In this document: one piece after another, positions 51,542-60,760 of the stretch
How positions within the stretch are numbered: position 1 is the stretch's first letter
Layout of the letters: the number at the start of each line of letters is the position of its first letter
From: Christiangramia flava JLT2011
Lineage (GTDB): Bacteria; Bacteroidota; Bacteroidia; Flavobacteriales; Flavobacteriaceae
Length of the DNA stretch: 64,000 nucleotides
Reading direction: 5' to 3'
NCBI RefSeq assembly: GCF_001951155.1
Contig: NZ_CP016359.1
Location: forward strand, 3,868,001 to 3,932,000
The notes under the pieces: generated by a model
The model's database searches: none
What the model was told of the DNA's origin: nothing
The model's input: the letters and a program-made list of their open reading frames with translations, nothing else
Translations under genes and position numbers: made by a program

Positions 51542-54322
51542 CTAAAATTTGAAATTATAACTGATAGTTGGCACCGGAACGGCAAATATTGAGCTCTGTC
51601 GTCCTTCAATTTCCCCGTCTTTCGTTACAAAATAAACCGAATAGGGATTGTTTCTTCCCAGGACATTATAGACTGAAAAATTCCAGAAAGAATGACCCAG
51701 TTTTTGCAATTTATGATTACCCTCCAGGTTAAAACTCAGGTCCAGGCGGTAATAATCCGGAATTCGAAACTGGTTTCTGTTACTGTATAACACATACTCA
51801 GAACCATCATAAGAATATTGGCCTACGGGATACGTAATAGGTCTCCCGGTTTGATAGATGAAATTCGCTGAAAAACTGAACCGCTGGGTAAGTTTGTAAT
51901 TTGCCACTATGCTCAGGTCATGAGGTTTGTCGTAATTCGAGGGGAAATACTCTCCTGAATTCACCCGTTCTTCCCGGAATTCACCATCGAGCTTCAGGAA
52001 GGATCTTGAATAGGTATAACCAATCCAACCATTCAGATCACCCGCTTTTTTCTTTAGCAGGAGCTCCACTCCATACGATTTCCCTTGCCCCTGAATGACT
52101 TCAGTTTCTACAAATTCATTCAAAAACAGGTTTGCGCCGGTCTTGAAATCCAGCATATTTTCCGAGGTTTTGTAATAGCCCTCAATGCTGGTCTCGATCT
52201 CATCATTTTCGAAATTCTTAAAGAGACCAAGACTGTACTGCTGCGCCCTTTGAGGTTGGATATGGTAACCTGAAAGTCGGTAAGTATCAGTTGGTGAAAC
52301 CGTCACGTTATTAGACAGGGTATGGATGTATTGATAGGTATTGTTATAGCTGGCTTTCAATGACAGGTCGGGTAAAAGGTAATACCTTCCGGAAAGCCTG
52401 AATTCCGGGCCGCTATAGGTTTGAATGGGTTCGTTATTCGAGTATTCTTCCTGACTTACGACGGTATTATCAGCCTTTGCATTTCCTTCTTCATAGAACC
52501 TTACGGTATCAGGCCCCAAAGCCGTAAATAAACTGTAGCGTACCCCGGCACTTAACAGAAGCTGGTCGTTCACTTTAAAATCATCAGCCACCCAAATACC
52601 GCTTTCCAATCCTTTTTCGCGAGATAAACTAACGGGAAGCAATTCAGAATCTTCTCCAATTGGTTCGATAAATCCTGGATCTATTTGGTACAATTTCCCG
52701 GATACTCCATAATCGAACTGGTGTTTACTGCTCAAAATATGCTTCATATCCAGTTTCACTTCCGTTTCATTAATCTGGTAACCGGAATTAAAATTATCAC
52801 GGAAGTTGTTTTCGTAATCAATATTGAAACGATAATTGCTATTGGTCAAAATGAGTTCCCCCCTATTTCGGTCGTTGAAACGATGTTCATAGTGGAGCGT
52901 GGCTATCCTGTTCTCATAGCTATATACCGAATCTGAGGTGATACTGAAGCGATCCTTACTCATATAGCCTGTAAGACTCAGCTTGTTATTCTCGTTGATC
53001 TGGTGATTGTACTTGGCAATTCCGTCATAAAAGAAGGCCGTACTGTTCTTTAATTGTGGTTCATCGAGATTCTTCAGAATCCAGTCAGAATACGTACTGC
53101 GACCACCAATCATCAACCCTGATTTTTCCTTTATAATGGGTAATTGTAAGGCCAGGTTACTGGTCACGGGACCAATTGAGGCTTCTCCCTGGAATTCATC
53201 AGTTGCCGCGTCTTTGGTTTGTATATCAAAAACTGAAGATAATCTTCCGCCGTATTTCGCCGGGATATTTCCTTTATAGATCGTCGCTTCGCCCGTAGTG
53301 AACGGATTAATTGCTGAAAATATTCCGAAGAAATGGGCAGGATTGTACATTACAGCATCATCGAGCAAGATCAGGTTTTGATCAGCTTTCCCTCCCCTAA
53401 CATTAAATCCTGCTGAACCTTCGCCGGTGGTAGATATTCCCGGCAAGGTTGTGGCAACCTTCATGATATCACGTTCTCCCAGGACCAGCGGAATATTTTT
53501 GATATTTTCAATATCGATCTCTTCTTCTCCCGTATTGGCATTATCCACATTCTTATCAGCATTAGAGGAAATCTGAACTTCACCTAATTGCTCCAGACTT
53601 TCTGCCAGCTGTAAATCATAACTACCATCATTGTAAATAATGATCCTTCGGGTCACATTTTCATTCGTCAGAGATTTTGTCTGGATCAGGTTGATCCCGG
53701 GACGAAGGGAAATTTCATAATATCCATCAATATCCGTACTTACACCAGTCCTGGAATCATTAACAAGAATAGCCAGATTGGTAATTGGTTCGCCGGTTTT
53801 TTTATCATACGCATGACCGGAAAGGCGAAACCTGCTCTGATTGTTTCTACGGTTTTCTTTACCAATACGTACGGTTTGAACTTCCTGGTTGGAACTGGTG
53901 GTGTTCTCATAAAGGACCGGCGCACTGTAAAGGGTTTCTTCCTCATTTTCTGCGGGAATATTTTGATCGGTTTCTGCCAGTTTTCCGAAGAAACCTTCCG
54001 GAAGTTTGGAGTAGATCATGCTATTACGGGTTAGCACCACATCGCCATTTTCCAGTTGGTAAAAGTTCAGCAGAGATTCGTCAAGTAGATCTTCCAAAAC
54101 TGTGGAAATGGCGGTATTCTGATAGTTTCCGCTAACCTGCTTTTCGGGAATCCAGGAATCAGGATAAAATATCTGGATACCAGCTTTAGCTTTCAATTGA
54201 GCCAATGCGGTTGCAAGGCTTTCATTTTCGAAACTGATGCTAACTGTTGGCTCTTTTCGTTCTTGTGCACTCGCCGAAATTCCCAGTAAGAATACGGCCA
54301 GGAGGATAATTTTCTTCATCAT
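51542..54322 (-). CDS. TonB-dependent receptor with STN and carboxypeptidase-like domains
   Basis: This 926-residue protein has a signal peptide (about 1-19, ISASAQ), then an STN secretin/TonB N-terminal domain (about 28-95, FENESLATALAQLKAKAGI). A carboxypeptidase-like domain (about 165-250), a plug (about 275-385, VLGERDIMKVATTLPG) and a beta-barrel to the C-terminus ending PTISYNFKF with terminal Phe follow. STN-bearing receptors often signal to an anti-sigma factor; none is next to this one. It overlaps the upstream exported-protein gene by four bases (ATGA) and leads directly into DUF4249. Confidence 0.9.
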   Translation of the reverse strand: MMKKIILLAVFLLGISASAQERKEPTVSISFENESLATALAQLKAKAGIQIFYPDSWIPEKQVSGNYQNTAISTVLEDLLDESLLNFYQLENGDVVLTRNSMIYSKLPEGFFGKLAETDQNIPAENEEETLYSAPVLYENTTSSNQEVQTVRIGKENRRNNQSRFRLSGHAYDKKTGEPITNLAILVNDSRTGVSTDIDGYYEISLRPGINLIQTKSLTNENVTRRIIIYNDGSYDLQLAESLEQLGEVQISSNADKNVDNANTGEEEIDIENIKNIPLVLGERDIMKVATTLPGISTTGEGSAGFNVRGGKADQNLILLDDAVMYNPAHFFGIFSAINPFTTGEATIYKGNIPAKYGGRLSSVFDIQTKDAATDEFQGEASIGPVTSNLALQLPIIKEKSGLMIGGRSTYSDWILKNLDEPQLKNSTAFFYDGIAKYNHQINENNKLSLTGYMSKDRFSITSDSVYSYENRIATLHYEHRFNDRNRGELILTNSNYRFNIDYENNFRDNFNSGYQINETEVKLDMKHILSSKHQFDYGVSGKLYQIDPGFIEPIGEDSELLPVSLSREKGLESGIWVADDFKVNDQLLLSAGVRYSLFTALGPDTVRFYEEGNAKADNTVVSQEEYSNNEPIQTYSGPEFRLSGRYYLLPDLSLKASYNNTYQYIHTLSNNVTVSPTDTYRLSGYHIQPQRAQQYSLGLFKNFENDEIETSIEGYYKTSENMLDFKTGANLFLNEFVETEVIQGQGKSYGVELLLKKKAGDLNGWIGYTYSRSFLKLDGEFREERVNSGEYFPSNYDKPHDLSIVANYKLTQRFSFSANFIYQTGRPITYPVGQYSYDGSEYVLYSNRNQFRIPDYYRLDLSFNLEGNHKLQKLGHSFWNFSVYNVLGRNNPYSVYFVTKDGEIEGRQSSIFAVPVPTISYNFKF

Positions 54323-55038
54323 TCCGGCATTTTATAATTATCGGCTATCGATCCGAAAAGTAATTTCATGAAGGCATCACGGTTACTGCGGAATAGATCA
54401 CGGTATTGCTTAAAAATTTCTTTGATTTCAGTCTTGTTTTCCGGAAACAGATCCACTACGTTTCCCCTTCCCCCAATTTCAAAGAAATCATTCCCTTTTT
54501 GCAGAAAATAATCAGGAGTATTGAACTCGTATTCGTAATACGTAAAACTTCGGTCCAGTTTCTTCCGACTGTTCTTTCGATATTTTTTAAATAACTGAAG
54601 CCCATTTTTATCCAATAACTTTTCAAAAAAGCCATTCTGAATATCTGGATTTTCGTTTTGAATCCTTACAAAATCGTGTGTCCCGATAGTGAAACTGTCT
54701 ACCTGCGCCGTAACCAGTTCAAAGTTTGATTGTTTACCCTGGTAAGATAACTGGATGAGCAGCCGATCATCTACGACATTATATTTCAGGAAAACTTCCG
54801 GAAAAAACTGTTTATTGTAAGTAAGACTTCCCGGTACATATTCCTGCCCGGTATACAAAAACTTGTTCTTTGCATTGACCGATTGGGTGTTGTCCAGGTA
54901 TTCCACCCCACTGAAGAGCACGGTGTTTTCAATTCCTATTGCATTATCGAAAGCCTTGTAAATAGCTTGATCCTGCGCCCTTGCCTGATGAAGGCAAAAG
55001 CAGAGAAGGCTCAAGGAGAGCGATAAGATTTTTAACAT
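54319..55038 (-). CDS. exported protein of unknown function, receptor-operon leader gene
   Basis: This 239-residue protein has a signal peptide (about 1-21, LLCFCLHQARAQ). The body has YNKQFFPEVFLKYNVVDDRLLIQL and many Phe/Tyr and charged residues; no motif is recognised. It is the first gene of the four-gene operon, overlapping the receptor start by four bases. It probably resides in the periplasm or at the outer membrane. Upstream are 230 AT-rich bases before the divergent SRPBCC gene. Confidence 0.8.
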   Translation of the reverse strand: MLKILSLSLSLLCFCLHQARAQDQAIYKAFDNAIGIENTVLFSGVEYLDNTQSVNAKNKFLYTGQEYVPGSLTYNKQFFPEVFLKYNVVDDRLLIQLSYQGKQSNFELVTAQVDSFTIGTHDFVRIQNENPDIQNGFFEKLLDKNGLQLFKKYRKNSRKKLDRSFTYYEYEFNTPDYFLQKGNDFFEIGGRGNVVDLFPENKTEIKEIFKQYRDLFRSNRDAFMKLLFGSIADNYKMPE

Positions 55039-55212
55039 TAAAGGTAGAAAGGTTTATTGCAGTTATTATAAAGTTTTAATTAAAAAGGTAGATCAATTAC
55101 TTGCAACGCGTCTAAACTATTAGAATAATTCGGTAAAAAAAAGCTAAATCGATTTTTTATTCAATTATCAATTTTCAATCAATAAAATAAGAATATCGCA
55201 ACAGGATTTATG

Positions 55213-55248
55213 TTTTGTTTAACTCAATAATATTTTTTTTAAACAAAA
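55213..55248. promoter_or_regulatory. 10-bp inverted repeat, possible operator upstream of SRPBCC-SDR-photolyase
   Basis: TTTTGTTTAA (55213-55222) and TTAAACAAAA (55239-55248) form a perfect inverted repeat with a 16-base spacer. The right arm ends 20 bases before the SRPBCC start at 55269. The arrangement is that of a dimeric regulator site; light-responsive MerR/CarH-type proteins control photolyase genes in other bacteria, so this is a candidate operator. No such regulator is encoded in the window. Confidence 0.45.
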
Positions 55249-55268
55249 TGCATCTTAATTTTATTCCT

Positions 55269-55778
55269 ATGAAAATTTATACGCTTCATAGTCGGCAAAA
55301 ACTACCCATTTCTGCCAAACAGGCCTGGGAATTTCTTTCTGATCCCGCTAATTTAAAAACGATTACGCCAGATTATATGGGATTTGAGATCCTCTCGGGA
55401 GCTGACAGGCCAATGTACCAGGGCCAGATCATTCAATACCTGGTGAGTCCGGTTGCGGGCATCAAAACCAAGTGGGTCACAGAGATCACACATGTGAAGG
55501 ATGGCGAGTACTTTGTAGATGAACAGCGTTTTGGGCCTTACGCACTCTGGCATCACAAACATTTTATCAAACCTATCGATGGCGGTGTGGAAATGGAGGA
55601 TATCGTTGATTATAAGCTGCCCTTCGGAAAAATTGGCCAACTGGTTCACCCATTTATGGTAAAGCCAAAACTGAACGAGATTTTCGAGTACCGGCGCAAA
55701 AAACTGATCGAGCTATTCGGCGATTTTCCTTCAGAAAATGAACCGAAACCAAAACTGAAGCAGGACATTTTAAATTGA
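55269..55778 (+). CDS. SRPBCC family (START-like) ligand-binding protein
   Basis: This 169-residue protein starts MKIYTLHSRQKLPISAKQAW and shows the SRPBCC fold (FLSDPANLKTITPDYMGFEI, then strands and a long C-terminal helix). It is commonly annotated as a cyclase/dehydrase or cell-division-inhibitor-like protein and binds hydrophobic ligands. Upstream starts at 55215 (TTG) and 55248 (ATG) exist, but the family start is at 55269. It is first in an operon with an SDR and a photolyase, a grouping seen in light-response clusters; it may handle a pigment or lipid. Confidence 0.85.
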   Translation: MKIYTLHSRQKLPISAKQAWEFLSDPANLKTITPDYMGFEILSGADRPMYQGQIIQYLVSPVAGIKTKWVTEITHVKDGEYFVDEQRFGPYALWHHKHFIKPIDGGVEMEDIVDYKLPFGKIGQLVHPFMVKPKLNEIFEYRRKKLIELFGDFPSENEPKPKLKQDILN

Positions 55779-55783
55779 AAATC

Positions 55784-56476
55784 ATGAAAAAAAATATTTT
55801 ACTGATTGGGGGTTCCACCGGAATCGGAAAAAGTATCGCAGATAAACTGAAAAAAGATCACCAGGTTTTTATGGCCTCTCGCAATGATCCTGAAGACGAC
55901 CAAATTCATCACCTGGCATTCGATGTGCTCAAAGATGACACTAGTTCGCTTGATCTTCCTGAAGAACTACATGGTTTCGTTTACTGTCCCGGAAGCATCG
56001 ATTTAAAACCTTTTAAAATGATCAAACCCGAAACTTTTGAAAAAGAAATGCAGCTAAACTTCTTCGGTTTGGTCCGTTCACTGAAAGGGGTGCTCGATAA
56101 ACTGATAAATGCCAATCAGGCTAGTCTTATTTTCTTCAGTACTGTGGCCGTTAAAACAGGAATGCCTTTCCATACCAGCGTAGCGGCTGCTAAAGGAGCC
56201 ATTGAGGGCTTCGCAAAATCACTGGCTGCCGAGTATGCCCCGAGCTTCCGTGTGAATGTGATAGCTCCTTCCCTGACAGATACGCCTTTGGCCGAAAAAC
56301 TATTATCTTCCGAAGAAAAGAAAACAAAAATGGGAGAACGCCACCCGCTTAAAAGAACCGGGACAGCCAGCGATATTGCCAATCTGGCGGTTTACCTACT
56401 AAGCGAGGACAGCAGCTGGATGACCGGGCAAATTTTAGGAGTTGACGGCGGACTTTCCACTTTAAACGTAAATTAA
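55784..56476 (+). CDS. SDR family protein lacking the catalytic tyrosine
   Basis: This 230-residue protein has the short-chain dehydrogenase Rossmann motif LIGGSTGIGKSIA (residues 7-19), a serine at 119 (FFSTVAV) and the lysine Lys137. At the place of the catalytic Tyr, four residues before Lys, it has Val133 (TSVAAAKG). The C-terminus GQILGVDGGLSTL is typical. It may therefore not be a normal oxidoreductase. ATG at 55784 is preferred over a TTG at 55775. It follows the SRPBCC gene by five bases and overlaps the photolyase start by one base. Confidence 0.87.
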   Translation: MKKNILLIGGSTGIGKSIADKLKKDHQVFMASRNDPEDDQIHHLAFDVLKDDTSSLDLPEELHGFVYCPGSIDLKPFKMIKPETFEKEMQLNFFGLVRSLKGVLDKLINANQASLIFFSTVAVKTGMPFHTSVAAAKGAIEGFAKSLAAEYAPSFRVNVIAPSLTDTPLAEKLLSSEEKKTKMGERHPLKRTGTASDIANLAVYLLSEDSSWMTGQILGVDGGLSTLNVN

Positions 56477-57783
56477 TGGGAAAGGAAGTTAGTATATTTT
56501 GGTTCCGAAGAGACCTGAGACTGGATGACAATGCCGGCCTGAAGGCTGCCTTACAGGGAGACTTCCCGGTTTTGCCAATTTTTATATTTGATCCTGAAAT
56601 ACTGGATTCACTACCGGAGGATGATGCACGGGTAAGCTTTATTTTCGAGAGGCTGCAGTCTATGCGCAATACGCTCCAGGAAGAACATGGCAGCTCGGTC
56701 GCGATGTATCACGGCACTCCGGAAAAGATTTTTAAACAACTCCTGAAGGAGCATGCTGTTCAAAAGGTTTTTACCAATCGCGATTATGAGCCTTACGCAA
56801 AAGAACGCGATGAAAAGATCAGGAAAATACTTGAAAAAGAAGCTGTCGAATTTTGCGATTTTAAAGACCAGGTAATATTCGAAAAAGATGAGATCACTAA
56901 ACAGGACGGTGACCCATACGTGGTTTACACGCCGTATAAGAATACCTGGATCAGCAAATTCAACAATACCGACCTGGAATTTCACTATACAAGCCGCTAT
57001 ACTAACAATTATATCCAGAATTCCCGTTTGCCCAACCTCACATTAGCAGATATTGGTTTTAAAAAATCTTCTATTGAAGTTCCGGACTACCAGGTTACTC
57101 CGGGACTGGTCAAGGATTATGAAAAAACACGGAATTTCCCGGCAAAAGAAGGTACTTCAAGGCTGGGACCGCATTTGCGCTTCGGAACGGTGAGCGTTCG
57201 GCAAATGGTTCGGGAGGCCAACAAACAGCGGAATAAGACTTTTCTGGAAGAACTGGTGTGGCGGGAATTTTTCATGCAGATCCTTTTTCACTATCCGGAA
57301 ACAGTGACCGATGCTTTTCGGAAAAAGTATGATTCGATCAACTGGCGGAACAATAAGAAAGAATTCGAAAAATGGAAAAAAGGAGAGACCGGTTACCCAA
57401 TTGTGGATGCGGGAATGCGCCAACTGAATCAAACCGGTTATATGCACAATCGCATCAGGATGGTTGTGGGGAGTTTCTTGTGCAAACATCTCCTGATAGA
57501 CTGGCGATGGGGCGAAGCTTATTTCGCTGAAAAGTTGCTGGATTACGAAATGTCATCAAATGTTGGTAACTGGCAGTGGGTTGCCGGAAGTGGCGTGGAC
57601 GCCGCTCCCTATTTCAGAATTTTCAATCCGGAGTCTCAAGTGGAAAAATTTGATAAAGACAAAGCTTACATCAAAGAATGGGTAAAGGAGTACGGAACTG
57701 ATGATTATCCTGAACCAATGGTTGTTCATAAAGAAGCTCGCGAAAGGGCTTTGGAAACTTATAAAAAAGCCGTTAGCAACTAA
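56476..57783 (+). CDS. phrB: deoxyribodipyrimidine photolyase / cryptochrome
   Basis: This 435-residue flavoprotein has the N-terminal antenna-binding domain ([18 protein letters not shown]) and a C-terminal FAD domain with [35 protein letters not shown] and [17 protein letters not shown]. It uses blue light to reverse cyclobutane pyrimidine dimers. It is third in the operon with SRPBCC and SDR proteins. The stop codon overlaps the stop of the convergent kdsB by three bases, with no terminator between. Confidence 0.93.
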   Translation: MGKEVSIFWFRRDLRLDDNAGLKAALQGDFPVLPIFIFDPEILDSLPEDDARVSFIFERLQSMRNTLQEEHGSSVAMYHGTPEKIFKQLLKEHAVQKVFTNRDYEPYAKERDEKIRKILEKEAVEFCDFKDQVIFEKDEITKQDGDPYVVYTPYKNTWISKFNNTDLEFHYTSRYTNNYIQNSRLPNLTLADIGFKKSSIEVPDYQVTPGLVKDYEKTRNFPAKEGTSRLGPHLRFGTVSVRQMVREANKQRNKTFLEELVWREFFMQILFHYPETVTDAFRKKYDSINWRNNKKEFEKWKKGETGYPIVDAGMRQLNQTGYMHNRIRMVVGSFLCKHLLIDWRWGEAYFAEKLLDYEMSSNVGNWQWVAGSGVDAAPYFRIFNPESQVEKFDKDKAYIKEWVKEYGTDDYPEPMVVHKEARERALETYKKAVSN

Positions 57784-58526
57784 CCCAGGATTTTTCTGGC
57801 GTGTTCAAGATCTTCCGGCGTGTCGATGCCGATATTTTTCACGCTGGTCTCTACCATTTTGATCTTCTTGCCATATTCCAGATACCGAATACACTCGATT
57901 TTTTCCGCAGCTTCCAGCGGTAACATAGGCAGTGTGTAAAAATCCATCAAGGCTGATTTTCTGAAGGCATATATCCCGATATGTTTGTAATAGGTAACGT
58001 TGGCATTCGTATCCCGCGGATACGGAATGGGAAAACGGGAAAAATAGAGCGCCGTCTCATCTTTTGCCGTAATGACCTTGACATTGTTCGGGTTGGTAAT
58101 TTCATCGCTATCGCTCAGCGGTGTTTTTAGAGAAGCCAGGTCGATCTCCATTTTAGAATCTGCTTCAAAGACCTGAAGCAGTTTTTGCAGGCTGGATTTA
58201 TCGATAAATGGTTCATCTCCCTGGACATTTACGACAATGTCCACATCCATTTCTTCCACCGCTTCCGCAATTCGGTCACTTCCACATTCATGTTCCCGGG
58301 TACTGCGAATAGCATTTCCGCCGAAATTCACCACTTCATCAAAAATTTCATCACTATCGGTGACCACATAAACCGCGTCGAACAAGCCGGTACTTTCAGC
58401 AGCTTCAAACGTGCGCTGAATAACGGTTTTCCCCTTCAGGTCCTGCAATAATTTCCTGGGAAACCTGGTGGCCTGCAACCTGGCAGGGATCATAGCGATA
58501 ATGCGCTTTTCAGAAGTCTTGGTCAT
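57780..58526 (-). CDS. kdsB: 3-deoxy-manno-octulosonate cytidylyltransferase
   Basis: This 248-residue enzyme activates KDO as CMP-KDO for lipid A core assembly. The nucleotide-binding start [18 protein letters not shown], the substrate motif [25 protein letters not shown] and HIGIYAFRK are diagnostic. The gap to the upstream helicase gene on the same strand is 25 bases, so they may share a transcript. A KdsC-like phosphatase is encoded at 38901-39419. Confidence 0.95.
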   Translation of the reverse strand: MTKTSEKRIIAMIPARLQATRFPRKLLQDLKGKTVIQRTFEAAESTGLFDAVYVVTDSDEIFDEVVNFGGNAIRSTREHECGSDRIAEAVEEMDVDIVVNVQGDEPFIDKSSLQKLLQVFEADSKMEIDLASLKTPLSDSDEITNPNNVKVITAKDETALYFSRFPIPYPRDTNANVTYYKHIGIYAFRKSALMDFYTLPMLPLEAAEKIECIRYLEYGKKIKMVETSVKNIGIDTPEDLEHARKILG

Positions 58527-58551
58527 GGCGAATTTTCGGTAAAAATACTAA

Positions 58552-59985
58552 TTAGTTCTTTGCAAAAAAATCGTCTGGAAAGCCTATGAGATATAATTTT
58601 TCCTTAGCCCGTGTTATCGCGGTATACAGCCATCGCAGGTATTCTTTCCCCACCCCGTTGGGCAAATAAGGCTGTTCGATAAAAACCGTGTTCCATTGCC
58701 CACCCTGACTCTTATGACAAGTGATCGCGTAGGAAAATTTCACCTGAAGTGAATTAAAGTACGGGTTGTTCTTCACCTTCATGAATTGCTTGTATTTCGA
58801 GCGTTCATCGGCGTAATCCTTTTTCACTTCCTCATAAAGTTTATTAGACTCTTCGTAGCTCAAGGAAGGCGTGTTGCTGGTAAGGGTATCCAGCATCACG
58901 ACGGTCTCGAAAGGCCGCATTTTCGGGTAATCAACCATCTGGACTTTCACTTCCGCGAAACGAAAACCATACAGTTCTTTAAATCCGAAAATTTCTAAAA
59001 TCTTGACGATATCTCCATTGGCAATAAAACCGGCTTCGGAACTGGGCTTCACCCAGAAATAATTGTTCTTAACCACCATCAGGTAATCGCCGGCTGAAAT
59101 TTCTTCTTCCTGAAACAGGATGCGATTCCGGATTTGCTCATTATACAGGTTCGCTCTTTTGTTGGAACGTACGATAATACTGGTTTCTTCGTGCCCCAGA
59201 CTTCCGTAGCTATCCTGTATGGCGTCCATGATCTCGTAACCGTCCTGAAGCCGAACCACGTCAGCGTTTGGTGTGAGCTCAAACTGGAAACTTTCGTAAA
59301 ATTCTTCCTGAAGACTTTCCCGAATCAGCGTGGCATTATGCAGGATGTCACTGGTCTCACTTTGGCGAACCACTTCATCCAGCTCGATCGAGACCACATC
59401 TTTATGATAGTTGATCTCCAGCGTGTCCTGCTCCAGTGCGGGACTCATCTCCATCTTGACCGGTGGCAGCTGCGCGGTATCTCCAATCAGGATTAACTGG
59501 CAGTTTCTTCCGGAATACACATATTGTATAAGGTCATCGAGCAGCGAACCATTCTCAAATAACTTGGCATTTCCGCGATCATCTGATATCATCGAAGCTT
59601 CATCCACGATAAAGATCGTTTCCTTGTGCTTATTGGGCTGCAGCGTAAACTGCACACCCGAACCCGATTTCTTCGGAAAATAAATCTTTTTATGAATGGT
59701 AAAAGCTTCCTTTTTGGAATAATTGGAGATCACTTTCGCCGCACGTCCAGTAGGCGCCAGCAACACACCCGATTTTTTTACTTTCCAAAGGTTCTTTACC
59801 AGGGTACTGATAATGGTCGTTTTCCCCGTCCCGGCGTAACCTTTCAGCAGAAATAAACGGTCTTTTGATGGCGTCACCACGAAATCACTAAGTAGCTGTA
59901 AGGCAATATCCTGCTTACTGGTTGCAGTGAAACCAAGGTCCTCATTTAGAATTTTCAGAAAGCTTGCGGGGGTATGCTTTTGCAT
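58552..59985 (-). CDS. RecD-like superfamily 1 DNA helicase
   Basis: This 477-residue ATPase has Walker A GYAGTGKTT (residues 49-57), LLAPTGRAAKVIS (motif Ia), FIVDEASMISD (motif II), LIGDTAQLPPV (motif III), and the C-terminal motif ITCHKSQGGQWNTVFIE (motif V). It therefore belongs to the RecD/TraA-type SF1 helicases, but it is shorter than RecD2 and lacks its long N-terminal extension. Role in repair or recombination is inferred. Its promoter at 60003-60031 diverges from that of the pseudopilin-like gene. Confidence 0.9.
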   Translation of the reverse strand: MQKHTPASFLKILNEDLGFTATSKQDIALQLLSDFVVTPSKDRLFLLKGYAGTGKTTIISTLVKNLWKVKKSGVLLAPTGRAAKVISNYSKKEAFTIHKKIYFPKKSGSGVQFTLQPNKHKETIFIVDEASMISDDRGNAKLFENGSLLDDLIQYVYSGRNCQLILIGDTAQLPPVKMEMSPALEQDTLEINYHKDVVSIELDEVVRQSETSDILHNATLIRESLQEEFYESFQFELTPNADVVRLQDGYEIMDAIQDSYGSLGHEETSIIVRSNKRANLYNEQIRNRILFQEEEISAGDYLMVVKNNYFWVKPSSEAGFIANGDIVKILEIFGFKELYGFRFAEVKVQMVDYPKMRPFETVVMLDTLTSNTPSLSYEESNKLYEEVKKDYADERSKYKQFMKVKNNPYFNSLQVKFSYAITCHKSQGGQWNTVFIEQPYLPNGVGKEYLRWLYTAITRAKEKLYLIGFPDDFFAKN

Positions 59986-60002
59986 AAAACGGCGTAAAAT
60001 CT

Positions 60003-60031
60003 CAAAGATAACAATGGATTTTTATGACCAA
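60003..60031 (-). promoter_or_regulatory. promoter of the RecD-like helicase gene
   Basis: On the minus strand TATCTTTG (60010-60003) and TTG (60031-60029) are 18 bases apart, the best -33/-7 pair in the window. The ATG is 17 bases downstream. Confidence 0.65.
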
Positions 60032-60056
60032 AACTTTTCCGAATAAAAAAAAATTG

Positions 60057-60064
60057 TAGATTTG
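60057..60064 (+). promoter_or_regulatory. candidate -7 promoter element for the pseudopilin-like operon
   Basis: TAGATTTG matches TAnnTTTG, 42 bases before the ATG at 60107. A TTTT stretch at 60035-60038 is the nearest -33 candidate. Confidence 0.5.
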
Positions 60065-60106
60065 TCGTGAAACCTTTAACACTCATTAAATAATAAACTT
60101 AAAAGC

Positions 60107-60760
60107 ATGAGATTTGTAATTCAGATACTTCTTTGGTTGGTGATTATCTTCTTGGCATACCTAACCTTCAATGCCGTTTATGAGCCAATCCAGTTCAATA
60201 AAGTAAAAGAGAAGAGGTATGCTAAAGTTATTAAAAATCTAAAAGACATCCGTGCAGCCGAAATGGCTCACAAAGAAGTTACCGGAAGATTTACCGGAGA
60301 TTTTGACAGCCTTATCAGATTTATTGACACTGCTGAATTTGCGATTACTCAGCGTCGTGACACTGTAGTACTTGATGAAGAATATCAAAAAACTTATGGT
60401 GTAGATAAAAACATCGAAAAAACAATCATCGATACCTTGGGCTTCGTACCTGTAAAAGATTCTTTATTCAAAGGAAATGAGCAGCGTTACAGGAACATGA
60501 TGGTCGTGCCAATTGAAGGAGCAGATGCCAAATTTGAACTTCAGGCTGGTAAGATCAAGAAAAGTAACGAAAGTACCATTCCTGTATTTGAAGTAAAAGT
60601 GGCCAAAAGCCAAGTGCTTTTCGATCAGGACAAAACCTTAATCCTTCAGGAAAACGAAATCCAGTCTGTTGATGACGTTAACGGAAGATATATCAGCGTA
60701 GGCTCTATGAATGAGGTCAATACCAGCGGTAACTGGCCAAAAGTTTATGGTGACCAGTAA
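60107..60760 (+). CDS. membrane-anchored protein with pseudopilin-like N-terminal region, function unknown
   Basis: This 217-residue protein has an N-terminal membrane helix (about 4-24, FVIQILLWLVIIFLAYLTFNAVY), then a helix-rich stretch KNLKDIRAAEMAHKEVTGRFTGDFDSLIRF. That stretch resembles the segment after the hydrophobic helix of type IV pilins and pseudopilins. The remaining 130 residues look like a periplasmic beta domain. There is no prepilin peptidase site, so a true pilin is doubtful. It overlaps the DUF3822 gene by 14 bases. Its role may be as an assembly partner of the DUF3822 protein. Confidence 0.78.
   Translation: MRFVIQILLWLVIIFLAYLTFNAVYEPIQFNKVKEKRYAKVIKNLKDIRAAEMAHKEVTGRFTGDFDSLIRFIDTAEFAITQRRDTVVLDEEYQKTYGVDKNIEKTIIDTLGFVPVKDSLFKGNEQRYRNMMVVPIEGADAKFELQAGKIKKSNESTIPVFEVKVAKSQVLFDQDKTLILQENEIQSVDDVNGRYISVGSMNEVNTSGNWPKVYGDQ

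Noticed and set aside
55784..56476. SDR as the ketone reductase of capnine synthesis
   Set aside because: It lacks the catalytic Tyr, lies 38 kb away and is in an operon with a photolyase.
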